From the NCBI GenBank assembly GCA_035633115.1, contig DASQFN010000047.1:248001-312000 (forward strand): DNA of 64,000 nt. The letters are read 5' to 3'. The translations under genes were made by a program, and so were the position numbers. Within the stretch, counting starts at the first letter, position 1. Each line of letters opens with the position of its first letter. A model generated the notes under the pieces. The model had not been told where the DNA came from. It saw only the letters and a list, made by a program, of their open reading frames with translations, and searched no databases. Source of the stretch: Gemmatimonadaceae bacterium. GTDB lineage: Bacteria; Gemmatimonadota; Gemmatimonadetes; Gemmatimonadales; Gemmatimonadaceae. Positions 35,308 to 43,247 of the stretch are shown here, in pieces.

Positions 35308-36336
35308 GTGAAGCTCCAGGAGTTCATCGCAAGAATCGCCGAAGTCGAGGCGCGGGCCGCTTCGCTCGTTGCAGCAGCGGCGTCCACGGCCGCGCTCGAG
35401 GCGGCGCGGCACAGCCTCGTCGGTCGGAAGAGTGGGGAGCTCACCGCTCTCATGAAGGAGCTGCCCGCCCTCTCCCCTGAGGAGCGTCGCGAGGCAGGCG
35501 CCGCGGTCAATCGAGCTAAATCCGCCATTGAAAACGCCCTCGATACGCGAGCGATCGATCTGATCAGCGCGAAGACCACAGGCTGCACGATCGATCTCAC
35601 GATGCCCGCCCGTCGCCACTGGAAAGGAGCAAAGCACCCGGTGACGCTCGTCATCGAGGAGATTGAAGAAATCTTCCGGGAGCTCGGTTTCACGATCGCG
35701 CTCGGCCCCGAAGCGGAAACGGAATGGCACAATTTTGGTGCGCTCAATTTTCCGCCCGACCACCCGGCGATGGACATGCACGACACGCTGTACCTCGACG
35801 ACGGGCTGCTGCTCCGCACGCACACGTCGCCGGTGCAGATCAGGACGCTTCAGAGTTACGAGCCGCCGATACGAATTCTTGCACCGGGCAACGTGTATCG
35901 CCGCGACTTCTTCGACGCGTCGCATGCGCCGGTCTTTGCGCAAATCGAAGGACTTGCCGTAGACGAGGGAGTGAGCTTCGTCGACCTGAAAGCGACGCTG
36001 ACTCGTTTTGCGAATCGCTTTTTCGGAGCGACGCGCACACGGTTCCGCCCCAGCTACTTCCCGTTCACCGAGCCATCGGCCGAGATGGACGTCGAATGCA
36101 CGCTGTGCAAAGGGTCCGGTTGCGCCGCATGCAAGCACACCGGCTGGTCCGAGATTCTCGGCTCCGGAATGGTCCACCCGTTGGTGCTCGAAGCCTCAGG
36201 CGTGGACAGCGAGCGCTACACGGGCTGGGCGTTCGGGATGGGACCGGGCCGGGCGGCAATGCAGCGCTATGGAGTTCCCGACATCCGCCTGCTTTATGAT
36301 TCCGACATGAGATTCCTGGAACAGTTCGCGGAATGA
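35308..36336 (+). CDS. pheS: Phenylalanine--tRNA ligase alpha subunit
   Basis: 342 residues from GTG 35308. An N-terminal helical coiled coil (about 1-85) binds tRNA. The class II catalytic core has HPVTLVIEEIEEIFRELGF, NFPPDHPAMDMHDTLYL, LRTHTSPVQIR and the end FGMGPGRAAMQRYGVPDIR. A CTLCKGSGCAACKHTGW segment inside the core holds four cysteines, as in many bacterial PheS proteins. It is coupled to pheT by an ATGA overlap. Confidence 0.96.
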   Translation: MKLQEFIARIAEVEARAASLVAAAASTAALEAARHSLVGRKSGELTALMKELPALSPEERREAGAAVNRAKSAIENALDTRAIDLISAKTTGCTIDLTMPARRHWKGAKHPVTLVIEEIEEIFRELGFTIALGPEAETEWHNFGALNFPPDHPAMDMHDTLYLDDGLLLRTHTSPVQIRTLQSYEPPIRILAPGNVYRRDFFDASHAPVFAQIEGLAVDEGVSFVDLKATLTRFANRFFGATRTRFRPSYFPFTEPSAEMDVECTLCKGSGCAACKHTGWSEILGSGMVHPLVLEASGVDSERYTGWAFGMGPGRAAMQRYGVPDIRLLYDSDMRFLEQFAE

Positions 36337-38816
36337 ACGCATCGTACGAGTGGCTGCGCGACTTCGTTCCCTTTGCGCTCAGCCCGGAAGAGCTTCGGGA
36401 CCTTTTGACTTCGCGAGTCGCGACGGTCGACGACATCGTTCGTCTCCGCGCTGATCTCGACGAGATCGTCGTTGCCCGGGTGGTCGAAGTCGAGCGTCAC
36501 CCCAACGCCGATCATCTCTGGGTTACGAAAGTCGATGCCGGGTCCGGCGAGCTTCGGGATGTCGTATGCGGAGCCCCCAACGTGACCGCGGGTGCGCTGT
36601 ATCCTTTCGCTGCCGTTGGCTCGACGCTCCCGGGTGGACTCAAGCTCGAGAAGCGAAAGATCAGAGGAGTCGTATCGGAAGGCATGCTGTGCTCGGCGAG
36701 GGAGCTCGACCTCGGGACCGATCACGAAGGCATCATGGCGCTCGACGTGAACGTGAGCCCGGGGACGAAGTTCCTCGATGCCGTCGCCGTCGGTGACGTC
36801 CGGCTCGTGGTGGATGTACTGCCGAATCGTCCCGATCTCCTTTCGCACGAAGGATTGGCTCGCGAGATAGCGGCAGCCATCAGTGTCCCGTTGCGCGTGC
36901 CCGCGATTCCGGGTCATACCGATTCTCCTGGCCCAGCCGTCGGCAGGCAACCGCACGCGACTGTCATGGTTGAGGATGTCTCTGGATGCCCTCGCTACAT
37001 GGCAGCCATCATCCGCGACGTAAAAATCGCGCCAAGCCCTTCGTGGCTTGCGGCGCGAGTGGAAGCAGTGGGTTCCCGCTCGATTAACAATGTCGTTGAC
37101 GCAACGAATTACATGTTGCACGGATTCGGCCAGCCGATGCACGCCTTCGATCTTTCGCGGCTCGAAGGAAATCGGATCGTCGTTCGCCGCGCACGAAACG
37201 GTGAAAAGATCAGAACACTGGACGGCATCGAGCGCATCCTCGATCCCGAGATGACCGTCATCGCGGACGGCAGCAGCGCGCAGGCGATCGCGGGCGTAAT
37301 CGGCGGAGAAGGCAGCGAGGTCACCGATGCGACAACGGACATTCTGCTCGAGGTTGCGTCGTTCGACGCGCGGCGAGTGCGTGCCACTCGCCGGAAGCTC
37401 GGCGTATCGAGCGATGCCAGCTATCGGTTCGAGCGGGGCGTCGACGCCCATGCGTGTTCCCGCCATCTCCGATACGCGATCGAGCTCATCACGGCGGTGG
37501 CCGGAGGCACGCTTGACGGCGACCCTGCGGATGTTTGCGCAACGCTTCCCATACCGCCCGTGATTCCGGTTCGCAGCCAGCGTATCGAGACACTGCTCGG
37601 TGAGGCGATCGATAGCGAAGAGATCGACCGGGAACTAACGTCGATCGGGTTCTCAGTCGCGACTGGCAAGCGCGACGATGGTATCTCAGTGACGCCACCG
37701 ACATGGCGGAGCGACGTCGTCGCCGAGGTGGAGGTGATCGAGGAGGTCGCCCGCCTGCACGGATACGACAAGTTCTCCTCGGAGATCAGGCCGTTCCGAC
37801 CAGGGAGCGTTCCAGATGCGCCGCTTCATCTTCTCTCGGCGCGTGTTCGGAATGCCTGTGTCGCGGCTGGACTGCTCGAGGTGCGCCCTCTCCCGTTCAC
37901 CCGCAGCAACGACAAGCGCTCGCTGAAGGTCCGCAACCCACTGGCGGAGGACGAGGCATTTCTTCGACAGGACATTCTCGACACGCTCGCCCGGCGCGCG
38001 GAGCTCAACCTCGCGCATATGCAGCGCACGATTCGCCTCTTCGAGATTGGAGCGGTCTTTTTGAGTAACGAAGCGGGCAAGGGAGCGCTGCCCGACGAGC
38101 GAATTCATCTCGCGATACTAGTGCTGGGAGATCGACGTCCTCCGCACTTCACCGAGCCGCGTCCGCCCCACTACGACGAGTGGGATGCGAAAGGAATTGC
38201 CGAATCGCTCGGCGGGGCTGTGTTTCCCGGTCATGTGATATCGTGCGTGCCGGCGGAAGGCGACGCCCTTTGGACCATCACCGCAGCCGACGTGAAGGTC
38301 GGCATTGTTCGGCCCGTGCCTCTCGATGCACCTGCCTGGGCGGCTCCGGCATTCGGAATTGAAATCGACCTCGAGGCACTTTCCGCTTGGCCTGGCCGGA
38401 TGTATTCGGCGTCTCCAGGCGCGGCTGATCGGCGCTCGGATGGGACCGTCGGCAAACGATCCGGCGACGCGGGTGCACGCGCTGCGCCAGCCGTATCTGC
38501 CCCCGCGCGTTTTTACACGCCGATTCCAGCCATGCCAGCGATGGATGTGGACATCGCCCTCATCGTTCCGGATCGGATCGATGCGGGGCAGGTGGAGCGT
38601 GTCATCCGCGAGGCGGCGGGAGAGCTACTCGAGCGGCTGGCGCTGTTCGACGAGTTCCGCGGCGCGGGGGTACCGGAGGGGTCGCGTAGTCTCGCCTGGC
38701 GATTGACGTTCAGACATCCGGAGCGCACACTACGCGAGCGCGAGATTCAGGGAAGAACGGAAAGGATCGTGAAAGCTCTAGAGGGAGAACTTGGCGTCAG
38801 ACAGCGAACTGCCTGA
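36333..38816 (+). CDS. pheT: Phenylalanine--tRNA ligase beta subunit
   Basis: 827 residues, full length. An N-terminal tRNA-binding (EMAP-like) domain (RVVEVERHPNADHLWVTKVDAG) precedes the B3/B4 editing region with DVLPNRPDLLSHEGLAREIAA and SINNVVDATNYMLHGFGQPMHAFD. B5 and core-like domains follow, with SDASYRFERGVD and EVIEEVARLHGYDK. The C-terminal anticodon-binding domain ends RFRHPERTL-like (LTFRHPERTLRERE). It forms the alpha2beta2 enzyme with PheS. Confidence 0.96.
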   Translation: MNASYEWLRDFVPFALSPEELRDLLTSRVATVDDIVRLRADLDEIVVARVVEVERHPNADHLWVTKVDAGSGELRDVVCGAPNVTAGALYPFAAVGSTLPGGLKLEKRKIRGVVSEGMLCSARELDLGTDHEGIMALDVNVSPGTKFLDAVAVGDVRLVVDVLPNRPDLLSHEGLAREIAAAISVPLRVPAIPGHTDSPGPAVGRQPHATVMVEDVSGCPRYMAAIIRDVKIAPSPSWLAARVEAVGSRSINNVVDATNYMLHGFGQPMHAFDLSRLEGNRIVVRRARNGEKIRTLDGIERILDPEMTVIADGSSAQAIAGVIGGEGSEVTDATTDILLEVASFDARRVRATRRKLGVSSDASYRFERGVDAHACSRHLRYAIELITAVAGGTLDGDPADVCATLPIPPVIPVRSQRIETLLGEAIDSEEIDRELTSIGFSVATGKRDDGISVTPPTWRSDVVAEVEVIEEVARLHGYDKFSSEIRPFRPGSVPDAPLHLLSARVRNACVAAGLLEVRPLPFTRSNDKRSLKVRNPLAEDEAFLRQDILDTLARRAELNLAHMQRTIRLFEIGAVFLSNEAGKGALPDERIHLAILVLGDRRPPHFTEPRPPHYDEWDAKGIAESLGGAVFPGHVISCVPAEGDALWTITAADVKVGIVRPVPLDAPAWAAPAFGIEIDLEALSAWPGRMYSASPGAADRRSDGTVGKRSGDAGARAAPAVSAPARFYTPIPAMPAMDVDIALIVPDRIDAGQVERVIREAAGELLERLALFDEFRGAGVPEGSRSLAWRLTFRHPERTLREREIQGRTERIVKALEGELGVRQRTA

Positions 38817-39090
38817 ATCGGAGGCCGCATTCGCGGACCTCGAAAAACTCGTCCATCATCTGGGCGATGAGCTGGCGTCTTTCCGAAGGCGCGCGCTGCA
38901 GGCCGAGGCGAGGGTGAAAGCGCTCGAGGCGTCGCCTGGAGCGACCCGTACCAGCCCGGAGCGAATCGAAAAGCTCGAGCGCGAGAATGCCAGCCTGAAG
39001 ATGCGGCTCGAGACGGCCCGCGGACGCACCCGGCAGATGCTCGAGCGGGTTCGCTTTCTTCGCCAGCAGCACGAGACCGCCGCCCGATGA
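38791..39090 (+). CDS. Small coiled-coil protein upstream of ZapA
   Basis: 99 residues from TTG 38791, starting inside the end of pheT and overlapping zapA by four bases. Nearly all of it is predicted coiled coil (ADLEKLVHHLGDELASFRRR and IEKLERENASLKMRLETA), with a basic end. Size, coiled-coil character and position next to zapA suggest a ZapB-like division partner, but sequence alone cannot show homology. It could simply be an uncharacterised helical protein. Confidence 0.65.
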   Translation: MASDSELPESEAAFADLEKLVHHLGDELASFRRRALQAEARVKALEASPGATRTSPERIEKLERENASLKMRLETARGRTRQMLERVRFLRQQHETAAR

Positions 39091-39383
39091 CCTCCCGAAA
39101 GAATGTCGTGAAGGTCACGATACTTGGCGGCGAGTACACTCTCCGCACCGAGACCTCACCGGAGCACGCGCGTGCGGTAGCGGCTTATGTCGACGACACA
39201 ATCTCAGAGACGATGCAAGGCAGCCAGATGGTCGAGAGCCACAAGGCGGCAATTCTTGCCGCTCTCCGCATCGCCGGCGAGCTTTTCGAGGCGCGGGATG
39301 AGGCGGCCCGCCTTACCACGTCGCTGCGCGAGCTGAGTGACGAAATCCGCCCCTGGCTCCCCCCCGCCAAGCGGCACGATTAA
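39087..39383 (+). CDS. zapA: Cell division protein ZapA
   Basis: 98 residues. It starts with VVKVTILGGEYTLRTETSPEHAR, the ZapA beta-strand domain, and continues with a helix (VAAYVDDTISETM, then ILAALRIAGELFEARDEAARL). ZapA bundles FtsZ filaments at the division ring. The position after pheT and before rny is shared with several phyla. Confidence 0.88.
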   Translation: MTSRKNVVKVTILGGEYTLRTETSPEHARAVAAYVDDTISETMQGSQMVESHKAAILAALRIAGELFEARDEAARLTTSLRELSDEIRPWLPPAKRHD

Positions 39384-39463
39384 TTTACCCCCAAGACACG
39401 CGACGACTTTTCGGCGCGATTAGGGGCCGCCTGTGGCGCTGCCGCGGGCCTACATAGATCAAG

Positions 39464-41053
39464 ATGACTCAAACAGCGTGGCTTGCCGCGGCTGGCCTCA
39501 TTCTTTTTGTGGTAGCCTGCGCGGCTTTTTTCTTTGTAGGGCGACGGTTAGGAAAAAAAGGCGAGACGGCCCGACAGGCAGACGCCAGATCCGGCGCTGA
39601 GCAGTCGGCGAAGCGCATCCTCGATGAGGCCGCCAGGGAGGCGGAATCGCTGCTCAAGACGGCAGTCCTCACCGGAAAGGAAGAGCTCATAGGGCTGCGC
39701 GAGGAATGGGAGCAGGAAGCCCGCAAGCGACGTGAGGAGATCGAGCGCGAGGAGCGCCGTGTCCAGGAACGGGAGTCGCTCCTCAACCGCAAGTACGAGC
39801 TCCTCGAGCAACGCGAGAAGGATGGCGCCAAGCAGGCCTCGGCGCTGACCGCGCGTCAGGAGGCAATGGCGGCACGCGAGCAAGAGCTCACCAGGCTCGT
39901 CGGTGAAGAGCGACGCCGGCTCGAGCAGCTTGCCGGCCTTACGGCTCAGGAAGCGAAAGCGGAGCTCATCCAACGTCTAGAGGACGAGGCGCAAGCTGAT
40001 GCTGCGAACAGACTTCGCGACATTCGCGATACCGCGAAACGGAACGCCGACAGAGAGGCAAAAAAGATCATTGCCCTCGCAATTCAGCGCATTGCGGCCG
40101 AGCAGACCGCCGAGACGACGGTTTCCGCTGTGTCACTGCCAAATGACGAGATGAAAGGCCGCATCATCGGCCGGGAAGGCCGGAACATCCGCGCGTTCGA
40201 GCTCATAACGGGTGTCGACGTGATCATCGACGATACGCCTGACACAGTCGTCGTTTCCTGCTTCGACCCGGTGCGCCGCGAGGTCGCCCGGCTCTCACTC
40301 GAAAAGCTCGTTGCCGACGGCCGCATCCATCCTGGCCGAATCGAAGAGGTGGTCAGCAAGTCGCGCCAGGAGGTCGACGCGTCGATCATTGATACTGGAG
40401 AACGCGCCGCATACGCGAGCGGAGTTCACGGTCTCCATCCGGAGCTCATCAAGCTGATTGGACGAATGCGCTGGAGAACGAGCTACGGCCAGAATATTCT
40501 GTCGCATTCGCAGGAGGTTGCCTGGCTGGCCGGAATAATGGCCGCCGAGCTGGGCCTCGACGTCCCGATGGCGCGCCGCGGCGCACTCCTCCATGACATG
40601 GGGAAGGTGCTCACGCACGAGCACGAGGGCACACACGTGCAGCTGGGCGTCGAGATGGCGACTCGCTATGGCGAGCATCCTCTTGTCGTGAACTGCATCG
40701 CCGCTCACCATGACGATGTGCCGCATGAGAGCGAGATCTCCGTACTCGTTCAGGCGGCCGACGCAATCTCGGGCTCTCGGCCCGGCGCGCGCCGCGAAGC
40801 GTTCGAGACCTACGTGAAGCGTCTCGAGGGACTGGAGAGAATTGCTTCAGGCTATCGCGGTGTAGAAAAAGTGTTCGCAATCCAGGCGGGGCGTGAGGTT
40901 CGCGTCATCGTCACGCCTGACGACATCGAGGAAAACAGGATGCCGTCGCTCAGCGATGAGATCGCGCGTCGCATCGAGGCCGAGCTGCAGTACCCCGGCC
41001 AGATCAAGGTCGTCCTGATTCGCGAGACACGCTCGGTGGACTTTGCCCGCTAA
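39464..41053 (+). CDS. rny: Ribonuclease Y
   Basis: 529 residues. An N-terminal membrane anchor (about 4-26, WLAAAGLILFVVACAAFFFVG) precedes a long charged coiled coil to about 205. The KH domain has NDEMKGRIIGREGRNIRAFE. The HD phosphohydrolase domain has ILSHSQEVAWLAGIMA and LLHDMGKVLTHEHEGTH, with HHDDVPHESEI. It initiates mRNA decay at the membrane. The end overlaps the folD start by 11 bases. Confidence 0.96.
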   Translation: MTQTAWLAAAGLILFVVACAAFFFVGRRLGKKGETARQADARSGAEQSAKRILDEAAREAESLLKTAVLTGKEELIGLREEWEQEARKRREEIEREERRVQERESLLNRKYELLEQREKDGAKQASALTARQEAMAAREQELTRLVGEERRRLEQLAGLTAQEAKAELIQRLEDEAQADAANRLRDIRDTAKRNADREAKKIIALAIQRIAAEQTAETTVSAVSLPNDEMKGRIIGREGRNIRAFELITGVDVIIDDTPDTVVVSCFDPVRREVARLSLEKLVADGRIHPGRIEEVVSKSRQEVDASIIDTGERAAYASGVHGLHPELIKLIGRMRWRTSYGQNILSHSQEVAWLAGIMAAELGLDVPMARRGALLHDMGKVLTHEHEGTHVQLGVEMATRYGEHPLVVNCIAAHHDDVPHESEISVLVQAADAISGSRPGARREAFETYVKRLEGLERIASGYRGVEKVFAIQAGREVRVIVTPDDIEENRMPSLSDEIARRIEAELQYPGQIKVVLIRETRSVDFAR

Positions 41054-41981
41054 GCTGATCGACGGAGTTGCAATTGCGCGCAGCGTGCGGGATCGCGTCG
41101 CGCGCGAAACAGCGGCGCTCAAATCACTCGGCATAACACCGGGTTTGGCGGTCATTCTCGTTGGCGATGATCCAGCGAGCGCTACGTACGTGCGGTCGAA
41201 GGGGTTGGCGAGCGAGGAGGCAGGAATACACAGCTCGGCGATCCGCCTTCCGGCGGAGACCACGCAGGCGGAGCTGCTCGCCCGGATCGACGAGCTCAAC
41301 TTGAATGAGTCGATTCATGGCATCCTCGTCCAGATGCCGCTGCCGCCGCAGATCGATCCGGATGCAGTCATTCTTCGCGTCGACCCGGCGAAGGATGTCG
41401 ATGGGTTTCATCCCGTGAATGTCGGGAAGCTGCTGATTGGCCAGCGCGACGGATTCGTCTCGTGTACCCCAGCCGGAGTCATCGAGCTCCTTCGCGCCGC
41501 TCACGTGGAGACAGCGGGGAAAGAGTGCGTCATCATCGGCCGGAGCATGATCGTGGGGAGGCCGATGGCTGCACTGCTCGTTCAGAACACCGAGCCCGGC
41601 AACTGCACGGTCACGGTCTGCCACAGTCGCACCCGAGACCTTCGCTCTCACACGCTGCGCGCGGAGATTCTCATTGTTGCAGCGGGGCGCGCGGGCCTCG
41701 TGACGGGTGACATGGTTCGTCCCGGCGCGGTTGTCGTGGACGTAGGGATGAACCGCATTCCCGACGCCTCAACGCGCTCGGGGTCCCGCCTCGTGGGCGA
41801 CGTGGATTTCTCTTCCGTCCGCGAAGTCGCGTCGAAGATCACGCCCGTCCCCGGCGGAGTCGGACCGATGACGATTGCGATGCTGCTCTCGAACACGGTG
41901 CTGTCCGCATCTCGCTTTGCAGATGCGCGCACACACGCGGCTGGCCGAGGCACTCCCCAGGCAGCGGCGGTTCACGCATGA
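41043..41981 (+). CDS. folD: Methylenetetrahydrofolate dehydrogenase/cyclohydrolase FolD
   Basis: 312 residues from TTG 41043. Motifs: VILVGDDPASATYVRSKG (with the catalytic K), GILVQMPLPPQID, PAKDVDGFHPVNVGKL, the NADP site IIGRSMIVGRPMAALL and PVPGGVGPMTIAML. It converts methylene-THF to formyl-THF. The C-terminus has about 20 extra residues of low complexity. It overlaps xseA by four bases (ATGA). Confidence 0.95.
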   Translation: MPAKLIDGVAIARSVRDRVARETAALKSLGITPGLAVILVGDDPASATYVRSKGLASEEAGIHSSAIRLPAETTQAELLARIDELNLNESIHGILVQMPLPPQIDPDAVILRVDPAKDVDGFHPVNVGKLLIGQRDGFVSCTPAGVIELLRAAHVETAGKECVIIGRSMIVGRPMAALLVQNTEPGNCTVTVCHSRTRDLRSHTLRAEILIVAAGRAGLVTGDMVRPGAVVVDVGMNRIPDASTRSGSRLVGDVDFSSVREVASKITPVPGGVGPMTIAMLLSNTVLSASRFADARTHAAGRGTPQAAAVHA

Positions 41982-43198
41982 GACCTCGCCTCACCCCTGA
42001 AGATTTTGCGACCTCGATGCCGTTGCTGGGCTTTCCGAAGGCACCGCCAGGCTCGACGCGCGAGACCGCTATCTGCATCACCGATCTCAACAACTCGACG
42101 AAGCAGCTGGTCGAAGAAACCTTCGGGCACTTCTGGGTGAGAGGGGAAGTGAGCGATTTCAAGCGGCATCGGAACGGTCACTGGTACTTCAGCCTGCGCG
42201 ATAAAACCGCGCAGATAAGCTGCGTGATCTGGTCCAGCGACCAGCGGCGCATGCCGGCGTCGCCCGATGACGGAATGCAGGTTATCGCTCTCGCCCAGTT
42301 GACAGTGTTTCCGGGCAGAGGCTCGCTCCAGCTCAGAGTCATTCGGATCGACGCGGACGGCGATGGACTCTGGAGGAAGGCGATCGCCGAGACCGTTGAG
42401 CGTCTCCGCGCCGATGGACTTCTGGAGAGGGAGCGGAAGCGTGCTCTCCCTCTCTATCCTCGCTGCCTCGCTGTCGTGACAAGCGCGAACGGCGCGGCTT
42501 TGCGCGACATTATCTCGGTGGCGACGCGGCGGCGTCCCGGAATCGAGATCGTCGTCGCCTGCGCCGCTGTTCAGGGCGATAGCGCGCCACGCGAGCTGCG
42601 TGCTGCGCTCTCGCGCGTGCGCAGATGGAAAGGCGTGGACGTGATGATCATCGGGCGCGGTGGAGGAGCGCGCGACGATCTGCGCGCGTTCAACGACGAA
42701 TCAGTTGCTCGCGCAATTGCCGCCTGCGAGATGCCGGTCATCTCCGCAGTCGGTCACGAGATCGACACCACAGTGTGCGATCTCGTTGCGGATGTTCGCG
42801 CAGCGACACCTTCGGCAGCGGCGGAGCGCGCGGTGCCGGCGCTTGCCGACCTCGACGCTGCGCTTCGCGCTCGACGCGGCAAGCTCATTGCCGCACTCAC
42901 CCATCGAACTTCATTTGCGCGTGCCGACGTGAGGACCACCGCGCGAGACCTGCGGACTGCGGCAGTCCGCATCGTCGACAAACGCCGGTCAGTGATGAGC
43001 GGAGCTGCCGGCCGCCTCAACGCCCTCAGTCCTCTCGCCACGCTCTCGCGCGGTTATGGGGTCGCTCGTCGCCCGGATGGCGAGGCGCTCACGAGCGCCA
43101 CCCAGTTCGCGGCGGGAGAAAGCTTCAACCTCACTCTCCGTGACGGGGTTGTCGACGCGACGGTGGAGAATGTCCGGGCAAAAAGGGGGAACACGTGA
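41978..43198 (+). CDS. xseA: Exodeoxyribonuclease VII large subunit
   Basis: 406 residues. An N-terminal OB fold (VEETFGHFWVRGEVSDFKRHRNGHWYFSLRD) precedes the catalytic region with LAVVTSANGAALRDI, VDVMIIGRGGGARDDLRAFN, SAVGHEIDTTVCDLVADVRAATPSAAAE and a helical part. It degrades single-stranded DNA with XseB. The usual small-subunit gene xseB does not follow; a kinase gene with its own promoter does. The end has the typical LSRGYGVARRPDGEAL motif. Confidence 0.95.
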   Translation: MRPRLTPEDFATSMPLLGFPKAPPGSTRETAICITDLNNSTKQLVEETFGHFWVRGEVSDFKRHRNGHWYFSLRDKTAQISCVIWSSDQRRMPASPDDGMQVIALAQLTVFPGRGSLQLRVIRIDADGDGLWRKAIAETVERLRADGLLERERKRALPLYPRCLAVVTSANGAALRDIISVATRRRPGIEIVVACAAVQGDSAPRELRAALSRVRRWKGVDVMIIGRGGGARDDLRAFNDESVARAIAACEMPVISAVGHEIDTTVCDLVADVRAATPSAAAERAVPALADLDAALRARRGKLIAALTHRTSFARADVRTTARDLRTAAVRIVDKRRSVMSGAAGRLNALSPLATLSRGYGVARRPDGEALTSATQFAAGESFNLTLRDGVVDATVENVRAKRGNT

Positions 43199-43224
43199 CG
43201 GGACGGGCCGCCGAGACGTATAAT
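43195..43224 (+). promoter_or_regulatory. Candidate sigma-70 promoter for the kinase gene
   Basis: A perfect TATAAT at 43219-43224 lies 18 bases after GTGACG (43195-43200), which matches TTGACA in four of six positions. Transcription would begin near 43231, ahead of the ATG at 43248. It also shows that TTG 43224 is not the start of the kinase gene. Confidence 0.55.
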
Positions 43225-43247
43225 TGCGATCCCCATCCGATGTCCAG

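Noticed and set aside
43224-43247. TTG 43224 as start of the kinase gene
   Set aside because: The codon overlaps a perfect TATAAT and would precede the predicted transcript start; ATG 43248 gives a normal kinase N-terminus.
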